IMG/VR virus record: IMGVR_UViG_3300042433_000146
Span: 1-64,000 of that record
Direction: 5' to 3' (one strand)
Source: a virus
DNA length: 64,000 nucleotides
Below the pieces are notes generated by a model that had not been told where the DNA came from, searched no databases, and was given only the letters and a program-made list of their open reading frames with translations. The position numbers and the translations under genes are program-made. Positions 20,739-28,702 of the stretch are shown one piece after another (position 1 is the stretch's first letter; every line of letters starts with the position of its first letter).

Positions 20739-20855
20739 GGTTTTTCCTTTTGGCGGGCGCACGATCACGCCCGCCATTTCATATTACCTTTGGCATCTTC
20801 CTCTTCAGTTGTCAAATATCGGTGCTTCACTGTCCACCGGACAGCTAGGCTACTG

Positions 20856-21089
20856 TCAACCACCACCGGGCTTTGGTTTTGCCCGGTCGCGTTCAGCCTT
20901 TTCCATCGCCCACGGCATTAGGTCCATGAGGACGACGTTCACTGGATCAAGCGTTTTGATACCAAGTCGATGCGCTTCCGTCTCAACGACGACACGCACT
21001 ACTTTTTCAACAAACGGGTGACCCAACTTCAGTTTTTCAAGCTCAGACTTCGAGCGGTCATACAACACATGCGCTTCAGTACGTTGCAT
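20856..21089 (-). CDS. Hypothetical protein, 77 aa
   Basis: The ATG at 21089 lies 6 nt after a TAAATG late-type box; the ATG at 21098 overlaps that box. Helical and charged (RSKSELEKLKLGHPFVEKVV). Function unknown. Confidence 0.65.
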   Translation of the reverse strand: MQRTEAHVLYDRSKSELEKLKLGHPFVEKVVRVVVETEAHRLGIKTLDPVNVVLMDLMPWAMEKAERDRAKPKPGGG

Positions 21090-21101
21090 GCCAAGCATTT
21101 A
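21090..21101 (-). promoter_or_regulatory. Late promoter variant TAAATG, leaderless
   Basis: On the minus strand TAAATG (21096-21101) precedes the ATG at 21089 by 6 nt. Confidence 0.55.
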
Positions 21102-21174
21102 GCTTTGCGTGCGATACCTGTGCAAGCGTTCTAGCAACTGAACTGTTAGGGGATTTTAGAGAGGGGAGGGAACC

Positions 21175-21320
21175 GTGATAGGTGTGTTTTCCGCTACGCC
21201 CAAGCATCCGCCGTTCGGTTCAGCGCCAGATGCTTGTTGGGCATCGGCGCTAGCCGATATGTTCTTGGCGATACTGATACATGGAGCGGATCATGTCGCG
21301 TTTCCTGATTCTATTTATAC
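21175..21320 (-). other. Non-coding stretch with TATAAATA box and hairpin
   Basis: Between 21090 and 21364 no convincing gene is seen. A perfect T4-type TATAAATA lies at 21312-21319 on the minus strand, followed by a 14-codon frame (from 21294) and then an imperfect hairpin pairing CCCAACAAGCATC with GATGCTTGGG. It may be the leader of the gene at 21089 or a small RNA. Confidence 0.45.
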
Positions 21321-21364
21321 CGCGTCCTTGGCGTGATGTCAAGGTTTGCGAAAGATTTTTTGCG

Positions 21365-22474
21365 TTAGGTGCTAATTTTTATGCCGGTCTGGACGGCATT
21401 GACTTGAGAGAGGGTCCAGTCGGCTGACGTGTTTGGATTTTGCGGCCAGATTTCACCGACGTAGATGTAGTCTGAGTACAGCTTGGATTCCGGTCCTTCG
21501 TAGGTGGTGCCGCCGGTCTTCAGCAAGGGCTTGACTTTGCGGTTGCCCACGTCGTCTTTACGGACGGCGGTGTTGACTTGAACGGCATAGATGGTCCCGT
21601 CGCGGGTAAAGTCGGCATGTTGGTACAGATCGACGGCGTTGAGCACATCAGAGATATTGTACTGTGCGGGGTTTCCGTTTTGAGTTCCATTTTCACCAAA
21701 CTGTGTGGTGCCGTCTACATTGGCGGCGTTGTTGGTTCCGACCGATGGAAGCCAGTCGTTGACATCGCCTTCGGCGGTTGCGGTGACGTATTCAATGCGG
21801 GATTCGCCAATCGGATCGTTCACGTGGGAACCAGTACCATCGGCGATGTACAGATCATCCATATCATACCCGGAATTGAATTGAGACACACCCATCCACC
21901 GAACGCCGATGTAGCTGGACGCGCCGCCACTAAGGGTTGTCAGGCCGGTCATAGAAGTCAACAATTCACTATCCACATAGATGTCCACGGTGCCGGTCGT
22001 GGAGACAGCGACTTCAAAAAAGAACCACAGGCCGAACGGCGGAACGAAATCCGTATCGGGGTACCACGTTGGTGGAATAGTTGTTGGATCGATCCCGGAT
22101 ACTGTTATCGGCCATGTGGGATCAGCCAAACCGCATCGAATTCGTCCGGTGTTGGCTTCCATGAAGAACTGGACTTGATGTCGAAGGTTGTCACCGCGAA
22201 TGGCAAGGAAAGGATGGAACGCCACACTGGTGGAAACGCCAGCATCGAATCGAAGAGCCGCACCGGTGATGATTTTGCTTGTACCGCCGGGGTGGGTAGT
22301 TTTTGAGGCACCAGTCCAAAATAGTTGGAAGAGGCTACCGGAACCAGCGGGGCGCATTTTGTTTCCATATCCAAATCGACCCGGTGCGGAAATTACCATA
22401 CCGCTTTGGTCATCCCATTTCTTCTTGGCAGTGGGAGAGAAGAAATAGTGGTCGAAACCGTCGATGAACTTCAT
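21365..22474 (-). CDS. Lectin-like tail/adhesin protein (GFDHY family), 369 aa
   Basis: MKFIDGFDHYFFSPTAKKKW, then a beta-sandwich pattern (LWFFFEVAVSTTGTVDIYVD) and a C-terminal motif VNTAVRKDDVGNRKVKPLLK. It is a clear paralogue of the plus-strand proteins at 30262 and 31279 (GFDHY start; RKDDVGNR/RKDDVGAR near the end). The fold resembles concanavalin/LamG-type domains, so it is probably a receptor- or glycan-binding virion protein. The second ATG of MAMKF is chosen because TAAGGG is 7 nt upstream of it. It is isolated from the other fibre genes, on the opposite strand. Confidence 0.8.
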   Translation of the reverse strand: MKFIDGFDHYFFSPTAKKKWDDQSGMVISAPGRFGYGNKMRPAGSGSLFQLFWTGASKTTHPGGTSKIITGAALRFDAGVSTSVAFHPFLAIRGDNLRHQVQFFMEANTGRIRCGLADPTWPITVSGIDPTTIPPTWYPDTDFVPPFGLWFFFEVAVSTTGTVDIYVDSELLTSMTGLTTLSGGASSYIGVRWMGVSQFNSGYDMDDLYIADGTGSHVNDPIGESRIEYVTATAEGDVNDWLPSVGTNNAANVDGTTQFGENGTQNGNPAQYNISDVLNAVDLYQHADFTRDGTIYAVQVNTAVRKDDVGNRKVKPLLKTGGTTYEGPESKLYSDYIYVGEIWPQNPNTSADWTLSQVNAVQTGIKIST

Positions 22475-22503
22475 TGCCATACCCTTACTTATGTTCTGAC
22501 CGA

Positions 22504-22533
22504 TTGACATATACGTCGATGGGGTGCTACAAT
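22504..22533 (+). promoter_or_regulatory. Early promoter with palindrome, leaderless
   Basis: TTGACA, 18-nt spacer, TACAAT at 22528-22533; ATG at 22541 is 7 nt later. The palindrome reads TTGACATATACGTCG. Confidence 0.88.
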
Positions 22534-22540
22534 TTCGGGC

Positions 22541-23086
22541 ATGCGATACGATCATCCATCGGCCATCTATCCGGGGTCTTTTGATCCACCGACGAAGGCG
22601 CACATCGATTTGCTGTTCACTGGTATGCGGATGTTTCCACACGTCACGGTGATCGTGGCGGCGAACGCGGAGAAGAAGCCGTGGTTTACGGCGGCGGAAC
22701 GGGTCCAGATGTTTTGGGATCTTCTGAAGACCGATGAGGGACAATACCCGGAAGGGGTGAAGGTAACCAGCACGGAGAAAGTCTACGTGCCGATGATGGC
22801 GGAAGCGAAGATGTCGTCCTTCGTGATTCGTGGGTTGCGCACGTCGATGGACTTCGATTATGAGACGCGGTTGATGCGTCTGTATCAGCGGATGAATCCG
22901 CGCCTTCAGCCGGTGTACATTCCGACATTCCCGACCAACGACATGGACTTGATCTCTTCGAGCATGGTGAAGTCGTATGTGGGGCCGGACGGGTGGGAAG
23001 AAGTGACGAAGCCGTTCCTGACGCCGAAGATCCACGCGAAATTCGTGGAGCGGGCGACACAACGGTTGTTGCAACCGCAAGGCTAG
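22541..23086 (+). CDS. coaD: Phosphopantetheine adenylyltransferase, 181 aa
   Basis: Nucleotidyltransferase of the CoaD type: AIYPGSFDPPTKAHIDLLFT carries the TxxH nucleotide-binding motif (the usual TxGH Gly is Ala here), VIRGLRTSMDFDYETRLM matches the CoaD signature, and DLISSSMVKSYV is the ISSSxxK motif. It makes dephospho-CoA from ATP and phosphopantetheine. Slightly longer than bacterial CoaD (about 160). A phage-borne CoaD is unusual; it may supply CoA or related cofactors during infection. It has its own strong promoter with no leader. Ends with a 4-bp convergent overlap. Confidence 0.9.
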   Translation: MRYDHPSAIYPGSFDPPTKAHIDLLFTGMRMFPHVTVIVAANAEKKPWFTAAERVQMFWDLLKTDEGQYPEGVKVTSTEKVYVPMMAEAKMSSFVIRGLRTSMDFDYETRLMRLYQRMNPRLQPVYIPTFPTNDMDLISSSMVKSYVGPDGWEEVTKPFLTPKIHAKFVERATQRLLQPQG

Positions 23087-23445
23087 GAGTACTCTAGCTT
23101 CTGTCCATTCAGGGCGCGCATGGCATTGCTATCGCTGCCTTGTTGTCCCCATCGCCCATAGAGCATTTTGCGGTTGGACTGTTTCCGCAAGTCGATAGTG
23201 GCACACGACCCTTCGCCTTTCAGAATGCGTTCTACGGCGTCGTGTAGAAGTTCCTGACGCAATTCCACGTCGATGGTGGTCCGGTCGATGCGTTCTTGAA
23301 GAACGGGAAGGTTCAGGTCAATGTCTACTGTGCCGCCTTGGACGAAAGCCCGGCGGCATGGATGACAGTAGGCATGAATGCCGTTACCCGTTTGCTGTGG
23401 CTGTTTCTTGGTGTTCGTTCCCTTGCATCGCGGACATGTAATCAC
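23083..23445 (-). CDS. Zinc-ribbon hypothetical protein, 120 aa
   Basis: CPRCKGTNTKKQPQQTGNGI, then YCHPCRRAFVQGG: a four-Cys ribbon near the N-terminus. The GTG at 23445 is the best start before the first Cys, giving a 62-bp overlap with the upstream gene; a TTG at 23484 is an alternative. The rest is helical. Function unknown, perhaps DNA or RNA binding. Confidence 0.62.
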   Translation of the reverse strand: MITCPRCKGTNTKKQPQQTGNGIHAYCHPCRRAFVQGGTVDIDLNLPVLQERIDRTTIDVELRQELLHDAVERILKGEGSCATIDLRKQSNRKMLYGRWGQQGSDSNAMRALNGQKLEYS

Positions 23446-24679
23446 ACTGGTCGATGAGGAACTGGACGAATTCGTTTTTTTCAATGGGTAGCCATCCTTG
23501 CTTCACATAAGAGTCAATCGTTTTCCGACTCACATGAATGAGGTTCGAAATCACGCTTCGGGAGAGTACTTCAGGAAGCGCCCGGTGCATCGTCTGGAAG
23601 TATTCCTTCCGTTTCCGGGTGCTCAATTCTAACAGGCTTTGAACGAAACCGTCCAGTGCTTTGGTTTGGCCTTTGGTGCTTGGGATGACGATCTTCTTGG
23701 TGAAGACGATGCCATGTTTGTCGCGGATGGTCTTGACGAATTTCTCTGTGCGGGATTGGCCTTTGGCTTTGAGAATGCGCCGGACATCAGCGATGCATCC
23801 TTGATTGTCTTTCAGGAGTTGAACGATTTCGGCTTCATCGTCGCGGAACCGATAATTGGTTCCGTTGCCGACGTTGAGTTCCTTCATGCGCCGTTCGACG
23901 GCCCACACCGGCCAGTCGATGATGCTACCGACCTTGGTGAATTCTCCGGGATAGGTGCGCATGACCTTATCGATTTCCGGGGTGGCGTGATACTTGGGAG
24001 AGCCGACCGGACGACCGTGCCCGATTTCTTTCCGTCGTTTCCAGATGGCTTGCCGGGGCCATCCGATCTGTTGGGCGATGTCTTTGGTCGGAGTCTCAGA
24101 AATGATGAGGGCATCGATTTCAGGTGTTGACACGTATTTTCTCTGACGTTCCTGTTTTGCTTGGGGCGGTTTGGGTGGATTCTTCGGACGACCTTTCCGG
24201 CCTATGCGGGCGATCAGATCCTCTTCAGTGAAGACGCCCAAGCTCAACCCGTATCGCATGACCCGTTCGGCGGACCAGTCCAGTTCCTTGGCGGCGCGGG
24301 ACGTATGCAATCCGTGCTTGTGTAGGATGGCAATTTCCTCTTCGGTGCATTTCAACTTTTCCGGGCGGCGGAACCGGTCATACTTGGGTGGTTCTGTCTT
24401 GGTTGATTCTGGCCGGAACGTCAACAGTACCGGGACCAACCAAGGACATCGAACGAAAAATTCCATCCACGACAAAAACAGTTTGCGGCTGGCACAAAAT
24501 GTGGCGAATAAAAAGGCAGTGCGGCTATTTTTCGTTCTTTCTATTTCGAGGGCAAGACGACGATTGGCCTTTTCTTCCTTCTTCTGTTGCTTTAACAGCC
24601 GGGCGGCTTCTTTCTCCGCTTCTCTGGCGAAACGCCGCCGCATGGAAGCGGCGTGCCGTTCGAGTCGTTTGTTCCACAT
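23384..24679 (-). CDS. Multi-helix-turn-helix DNA-binding protein, 431 aa
   Basis: A basic coiled-coil start (RRRFAREAEKEAARLLKQQK), then several homeodomain-like repeats recognisable as ALxxHG-T-RAAKELDWS..RVMRYG, PTKDIAQQIGWPRQAIWKRR, and SRSVISNLIHVSRKTIDSYV near the C-terminus. RKYVSTPEIDALI and KYHATPEIDKVMRTY show an internal repeat. Probably a site-specific DNA-binding protein, perhaps a transcription regulator. Related in style to the gene at 26878. AAGGA before the ATG; divergent from the ligase gene at 24734. Confidence 0.75.
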   Translation of the reverse strand: MWNKRLERHAASMRRRFAREAEKEAARLLKQQKKEEKANRRLALEIERTKNSRTAFLFATFCASRKLFLSWMEFFVRCPWLVPVLLTFRPESTKTEPPKYDRFRRPEKLKCTEEEIAILHKHGLHTSRAAKELDWSAERVMRYGLSLGVFTEEDLIARIGRKGRPKNPPKPPQAKQERQRKYVSTPEIDALIISETPTKDIAQQIGWPRQAIWKRRKEIGHGRPVGSPKYHATPEIDKVMRTYPGEFTKVGSIIDWPVWAVERRMKELNVGNGTNYRFRDDEAEIVQLLKDNQGCIADVRRILKAKGQSRTEKFVKTIRDKHGIVFTKKIVIPSTKGQTKALDGFVQSLLELSTRKRKEYFQTMHRALPEVLSRSVISNLIHVSRKTIDSYVKQGWLPIEKNEFVQFLIDQCDYMSAMQGNEHQETATANG

Positions 24680-24720
24680 TCCTTGAACATTCTACCACAA
24701 CGACTCGTTTCTCAATGTGA

Positions 24721-24738
24721 TACAATGACTTGTATGTC
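24721..24738 (+). promoter_or_regulatory. -10 box and operator over the start codon
   Basis: TACAAT at 24721-24726 precedes the ATG at 24734 by 7 nt. The palindrome variant GACTTGTATGTC (24727-24738) covers the start codon rather than the -35 region. Confidence 0.6.
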
Positions 24739-25768
24739 TGATCTGCTCAGTCGTGATGAATTTCGAGAAGGCGTATTCCGCCGGGACGGTCATAAGTGTG
24801 TGATCTGTCAGGCGGCGGCACAAGACGCCCATCACATCCTTGAACGACGATTGTTCCACGACGGCGGCTACTACATGGATAACGGTGCGTCATTGTGTGG
24901 TGATTGTCACATGAAAGCGGAACAGACTGTTCTGTCGTGTGATGACATTCGGCGGGCCGCTGGTATCACGCGGGTGGTGCTACCGGAGCACATGTACCGT
25001 GACGCGATCTATGACAAATGGGGAAACATCGTCCAGCCCAACGGAACACGAATTCCGGGCGAACTGATGGAAGACGAATCTGTGCGGAAGGTGATGATGC
25101 CTTTGATCGCGGCGGGCATATTCGTCAAATATGTCAAGTACCCACGGACATATCATGTGCCGTGGAGTGAAGGGATCACTGATGATGAACGCGCCTTTGA
25201 CGATCCCGACCGGCTCTTCTGTGGGAAAGAAATCGTCATCACGGAGAAGATGGACGGAGAGAACACGACGCTGTACAGCGACTATCTTCACGCACGAAGT
25301 ATCGATAGCGGTTCGCATCCGTCGCGGGGTTGGGTCAAGAATCTCCACGCGCAAATTGCTCATCATATCCCGACCGGATGGCGGATTTGTGGAGAGAATC
25401 TGTATGCCCGGCACACCTTGCCGTATGATGATCTCCCAAGTTTCTTTCTGGCATTTTCGATTTGGGATGATCGAAATGTTTGTCTCTCTTGGGACGCCAC
25501 AGTCGAGTATGCATCAATCTTAGACCTTCACATGGTCCCGGTGATGTACCGTGGGCCGTATGATGGCAAGCTGGTGCGGGAGATTCACACACGACTCGAT
25601 TTGAAGCGACAGGAAGGGTATGTGATGCGGGTGGCTGATGAGTTTCCCTATCGGGCCTTCCGGCAATCCGTGGGGAAGTTTGTGCGCCGGGCACACGTCG
25701 GCACCGCACACAACTGGATGATGCAAGCCGTGGTTCCGAATGCGATGAAGCGGTCAGTTACTCTCTGA
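24734..25768 (+). CDS. HNH domain - RNA ligase fusion, 344 aa
   Basis: Residues 15-65 form an HNH/zinc domain: CVICQAAAQDAHHILERRLF, then SLCGDCHMKAEQ. Residues from about 165 form a nucleotidyltransferase: VITEKMDGENTT with the adenylated Lys at 172, GWRICGENLYARHTLPYDDL (motif III), EGYVMR near 294 (motif IV), and KFVRRAHV (motif V). This is the RNA-ligase fold of the Rnl2-like class. The start at 24734 is leaderless, from the TACAAT box. T4-like phages use RNA ligases to repair tRNAs cut by host anticodon nucleases; the attached HNH is unusual. Ends with an 11-bp convergent overlap. Confidence 0.85.
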   Translation: MSDLLSRDEFREGVFRRDGHKCVICQAAAQDAHHILERRLFHDGGYYMDNGASLCGDCHMKAEQTVLSCDDIRRAAGITRVVLPEHMYRDAIYDKWGNIVQPNGTRIPGELMEDESVRKVMMPLIAAGIFVKYVKYPRTYHVPWSEGITDDERAFDDPDRLFCGKEIVITEKMDGENTTLYSDYLHARSIDSGSHPSRGWVKNLHAQIAHHIPTGWRICGENLYARHTLPYDDLPSFFLAFSIWDDRNVCLSWDATVEYASILDLHMVPVMYRGPYDGKLVREIHTRLDLKRQEGYVMRVADEFPYRAFRQSVGKFVRRAHVGTAHNWMMQAVVPNAMKRSVTL

Positions 25769-25940
25769 CCAGATCGGCGCACGATGTCTTCGCAATGGAT
25801 GCCCGGAATTGCTCTTTCGTCACGTGGTATTCTTCGAGTATCTGATCGAACCGGCGTTGAGCATCATGGTGTTCAACGTCGCTCATCGAAAGCGCTTGTA
25901 AGGCGCGAACCAATTCAGTCATTGTTACAGGATCAATCAT
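25758..25940 (-). CDS. Small helical protein, 60 aa
   Basis: MIDPVTMTELVRALQALSMS, helical throughout. The ATG at 25940 shares the CATG with the plus-strand start at 25939; an internal ATG at 25922 is an alternative. Function unknown. Confidence 0.6.
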   Translation of the reverse strand: MIDPVTMTELVRALQALSMSDVEHHDAQRRFDQILEEYHVTKEQFRASIAKTSCADLVRE

Positions 25941-26436
25941 GGTCATAAAACCGCCCGTTCCTACAGAGCATTTATCCCGACGCCGATATTCACCTATCGT
26001 GTTTCTGGCGGGGAGCATTGAGCAAGGGAAGGCGGCGCTATGGCAGGATGATGTGATTCTGGCGGCGGGCGAATCGACACCGGAGAACACGGAAGTGCTG
26101 TATCTGAATCCGCGCCGGGACGAATGGGACCCGACGTGGGTGCAATCGATCAACAATCCCGACTTCAACTATCAGGTGAATTGGGAAATGGATGGTATCG
26201 AAATGGCCGATATCGTCTTCTTCTATTTCCAGCCGGACACACTAGCACCGGTGACGATGCTTGAGTTGGGAGAAGCGTTAGCCAGCGGCAAGCGTTGTAT
26301 TGTCGTCTGCCCGGAAGGATACTGGCGGAAGGGCAATGTAGACATCGCTTGCCACCGGCGTGGGGTGACGGTCTATGAAACGCTGACGGAAGGCATCGCG
26401 GCGCTTGAGGATGCGTTCATTGGGGATTGGGACTGA
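25939..26436 (+). CDS. Nucleoside 2-deoxyribosyltransferase-like protein, 165 aa
   Basis: Motifs of the deoxyribosyltransferase fold: PIVFLAGSIEQGKAALWQDD, YLNPRRDEWDP, NYQVNWEMDGIEMADIVFFY, MLELGEALASGK and the C-terminal VCPEGYWRKGNVDIACHRRG. Such enzymes exchange bases on deoxynucleosides or hydrolyse the N-glycosidic bond; the activity here is not known. Its end overlaps the converging HD-domain gene by 64 bp. Confidence 0.85.
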   Translation: MVIKPPVPTEHLSRRRYSPIVFLAGSIEQGKAALWQDDVILAAGESTPENTEVLYLNPRRDEWDPTWVQSINNPDFNYQVNWEMDGIEMADIVFFYFQPDTLAPVTMLELGEALASGKRCIVVCPEGYWRKGNVDIACHRRGVTVYETLTEGIAALEDAFIGDWD

Positions 26437-26927
26437 TAGCTGAACAAGCTGTCCAGTTCTCCCCACATACCGGCGAACTCATCTTCCCGGCGAAGGGCGG
26501 CGCGGAAGCCGGGGTATTCTTTCCGGTACATGGCGAACATGCCGGGGTTGTTGTCCTTGGCGTTGCGGGAGTTCGCCAGCCGGTCGGCAAGTTTCAAAGC
26601 GACCCGTCGTTCGTCTTCCCGGATTTTGGGATACGTGCGGATGGCTTTCTCTTTCCGGTTGTTTCCCGGCTCATTGGTGACGCCTTCTACCAGCCCGGCG
26701 ACATCGACACCGAACCGGGCTTGGATCTCTTGGATGGCGACGCCGCAATCTTCGACGACATCGTGTAGATGACCAGACGCCAGTAGTTCTGGATCGTCAT
26801 CGAAGTTGTATTCGATCAGGACATCAACGACAGCATCGGTGTGGGTGGTGTATGGTTGGTGGCCGTAGGTTTGGCCTTTATGCGCTTGCGCCGCGAACAG
26901 CCGCGCTTGTTCGACCAGATTTTTCAT
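26373..26927 (-). CDS. (p)ppGpp hydrolase-like HD protein, 184 aa
   Basis: RelA/SpoT hydrolase (MESH1) pattern: AQAHKGQTYGHQPYTTHTDA, SGHLHDVVEDCGVAIQEI with the HD and ED metal ligands, LVEGVTNEPGNNRKEKAIRT and VALKLADRLANSRNAK. MESH1-like proteins are of similar length and hydrolyse ppGpp or NADPH. In a phage this could blunt the stringent response. The second ATG of MTMKN is chosen since AAGGAAG is well spaced from it. The end overlaps the gene at 25939. Confidence 0.87.
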   Translation of the reverse strand: MKNLVEQARLFAAQAHKGQTYGHQPYTTHTDAVVDVLIEYNFDDDPELLASGHLHDVVEDCGVAIQEIQARFGVDVAGLVEGVTNEPGNNRKEKAIRTYPKIREDERRVALKLADRLANSRNAKDNNPGMFAMYRKEYPGFRAALRREDEFAGMWGELDSLFSYQSQSPMNASSSAAMPSVSVS

Positions 26928-27528
26928 GGTCATCTTCCTTTAGATCAAACGTTAGAATGCCAATCAGCCAGTACTTATCGACCTTGGTGATATCGATTTG
27001 TTCCGGGTGTTTGGCGATGAATCGTCTGATCTCTTCCTTGGTGTAGTGCCAGTCGCGCCCGTTCGGTTTCGTTCCGTGGATGATCCCGGTTTGGGTCATC
27101 TTTTCAATAGAGGGCTTGCCGATATGTAGATGCTTCGAAAGTTCCGTGGCATTGTAGCCATTGGCGTATAGAAGCTCACGGACGCCGCCGATACGTCCAA
27201 TCCGGGCCACGATAGCCGAAAGGGTGCGCGGAGTGTCAGGGAACGCCTTATTGAATAGCTGATGAAGTTGAACAGGTGCCGTGGCGATGTTTTTCCACAG
27301 GAAGTCGTCTTCTTCCGGCGACCAGAAAAAAGCCGACTTGCGCGGTTTGGTCAGGCCAAGTTCAATCGCGCGCCGGTTGACATCGTTTTCACTGTAGACC
27401 TTTTTAGTCTTCGAGCGAATCTCATCGATGGCAATGAGCGCGCAATTGTTACCTTTGTCCCGATGGTAGACATCCATGACGATGATGTCGATATCGGGAG
27501 TGAATGTGCGGGTGCTAGTTCGCGGCAT
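26878..27528 (-). CDS. Helix-turn-helix DNA-binding protein, 216 aa
   Basis: Contains two or three homeodomain-like segments: WSPEEDDFLWKNIATAPVQL, TLSAIVARIGRIGGV and YNATELSKHLHIGKPSIEKM followed by DWHYTKEEIRRFI. Similar in style to the 431-residue protein at 23384. Probably a phage transcription regulator. Overlaps the downstream HD gene by 50 bp and the upstream gene by 14 bp. Confidence 0.72.
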   Translation of the reverse strand: MPRTSTRTFTPDIDIIVMDVYHRDKGNNCALIAIDEIRSKTKKVYSENDVNRRAIELGLTKPRKSAFFWSPEEDDFLWKNIATAPVQLHQLFNKAFPDTPRTLSAIVARIGRIGGVRELLYANGYNATELSKHLHIGKPSIEKMTQTGIIHGTKPNGRDWHYTKEEIRRFIAKHPEQIDITKVDKYWLIGILTFDLKEDDHEKSGRTSAAVRGASA

Positions 27529-27733
27529 TGGCGGTGCTCACGCCGACCGCTGTCAGACCATTACGCATACGGACGGAGTACCGTTCTTGCGGTGGTACCA
27601 TTTGACGGATCAATTTCATCAGGGTCGTCGAAGTGATACCGTACTTGCGCATCAGATCGTTTTGAGACAGCACCCGGTAGTCTGCCCGGAACTGGTCCGG
27701 GTCGATTTCAACCGTATTGGCTTTACGACTCAT
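27515..27733 (-). CDS. Small helix-turn-helix protein, 72 aa
   Basis: MSRKANTVEIDPDQFRADYR, then QNDLMRKYGITSTTLMKLIR, a clear helix-turn-helix of the resolvase/Hin-like kind, and a basic C-terminal tail. A TACCCT box lies 7 nt before the ATG, so leaderless expression is possible. Probably a DNA-binding regulator. Confidence 0.72.
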   Translation of the reverse strand: MSRKANTVEIDPDQFRADYRVLSQNDLMRKYGITSTTLMKLIRQMVPPQERYSVRMRNGLTAVGVSTANAAN

Positions 27734-27757
27734 AATCTCTAGGGTAACAGACATTTG

Positions 27758-28051
27758 TTATGCGTGCGGCAAATAGATGCCGCGTTCCTCTTTCCTTGGG
27801 GTGATAGCGTAGTCCGGGGCAAGGTCAACCCACATCCGCCGGGCCGCGTCTCCACTCCGCTTCCGTCGCACGACGGCATTCCGCATATGCTTCCAGCCGT
27901 CTTTCTTTGTGAACCTTTCCCGTAGTGTTTTCAAGATGTTAGCCGCCCCGTCACCGGGAATCACTACCAGTCGGACTTCAGTGCTAAGTGACTGAAAAGA
28001 AATGCCGTCCGCCCGGCGTTCGCACAAGATTTGGTTGGCCTTATCCTTCAC
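27758..28051 (-). CDS. Hypothetical basic protein, 97 aa
   Basis: GTG start at 28051 placed 6 nt after the GATAAT box of a near-consensus promoter, so leaderless. Basic, with VVRRKRSGDAARRMWVDLAP; could bind nucleic acid. Function unknown. Confidence 0.75.
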   Translation of the reverse strand: MKDKANQILCERRADGISFQSLSTEVRLVVIPGDGAANILKTLRERFTKKDGWKHMRNAVVRRKRSGDAARRMWVDLAPDYAITPRKEERGIYLPHA

Positions 28052-28057
28052 GATTCC

Positions 28058-28086
28058 ATTATCACCTATTCTGACGCATATGTCAA
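28058..28086 (-). promoter_or_regulatory. Early promoter with palindrome, leaderless
   Basis: TTGACA, 17-nt spacer, GATAAT on the minus strand; the palindrome is GACATATGCGTC. GTG start 6 nt after the -10. Confidence 0.85.
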
Positions 28087-28123
28087 GCCTTTTTCTCTCC
28101 GGGCACGATCCTACATAACTTGT

Positions 28124-28702
28124 GTGAGCGAAAGGACTTTTGACATCGAAACAAAGCTAATCGGCCTCTTGCGTCTATCCGAATCCAAAACGGAAGGCAC
28201 GGAGCACGAAGCGGCGCTGGCGCTCGAAACGGCGATCCGGTTGGCGGCAAAGCACGGCATCAAGCTGTCGTCGTTGAATGATAAGAGAAACGAGTTTTCC
28301 AACACGAAAACATGGTTCCGGGGCGGCACTGCATCCAGTTCAGAGACGACTGAATATGTCGCGCCGGAATTCGTACAGGTCGCCCGGTGGTGTAAGTTTG
28401 CGGAAGCGAATGGGTGGACCCGTTTCCGGCGGACGTATGACGCCAAGGAAGGGACGATCTATGCATATCGTATCGAGGGACGGACACCAAAACTTGAACT
28501 CCGTATCTTTGATCGACCGTGGGGTGATGTTGAATTTGAAGTCGTTCGCAACCCGGACCCGATCATCGGACAGTTCGAAGTGTGGATGAACAACATTTTC
28601 GACGTGATTCATCTTGGAGTGACCTATGAAGACCTTCGAGAGTGGGTGAATATGAATGGGCGGGCATTGCCTTCGACAACGCCCCTAAATACTGGTGCAT
28701 GA
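28124..28702 (+). CDS. DUF2786-like protein, 192 aa
   Basis: GTG start at 28124, 6 nt after TACATA. The first part, FDIETKLIGLLRLSESKTEG, then EHEAALALETAIRLAAKHGI, matches the DUF2786 pattern (KI..LL.LA.S.n.hEA..A...A..L..k+gi) found next to many phage and plasmid replication genes. The rest is alpha/beta. ATGA overlap with the small terminase gene suggests coupled translation. Confidence 0.75.
   Translation: MSERTFDIETKLIGLLRLSESKTEGTEHEAALALETAIRLAAKHGIKLSSLNDKRNEFSNTKTWFRGGTASSSETTEYVAPEFVQVARWCKFAEANGWTRFRRTYDAKEGTIYAYRIEGRTPKLELRIFDRPWGDVEFEVVRNPDPIIGQFEVWMNNIFDVIHLGVTYEDLREWVNMNGRALPSTTPLNTGA
28686..28698 (+). promoter_or_regulatory. T4-type late promoter, leaderless
   Basis: TAAATA at 28686-28691 is 7 nt before the ATG of the small terminase gene and lies in the end of the upstream gene. 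Confidence 0.75.

Noticed and set aside
22475-23080. N-terminal extension of the lectin-like gene at 21365
   Set aside because: The extension is antisense to coaD, is Arg/His-rich, and the conserved GFDHY start with a ribosome site lies at 22474.
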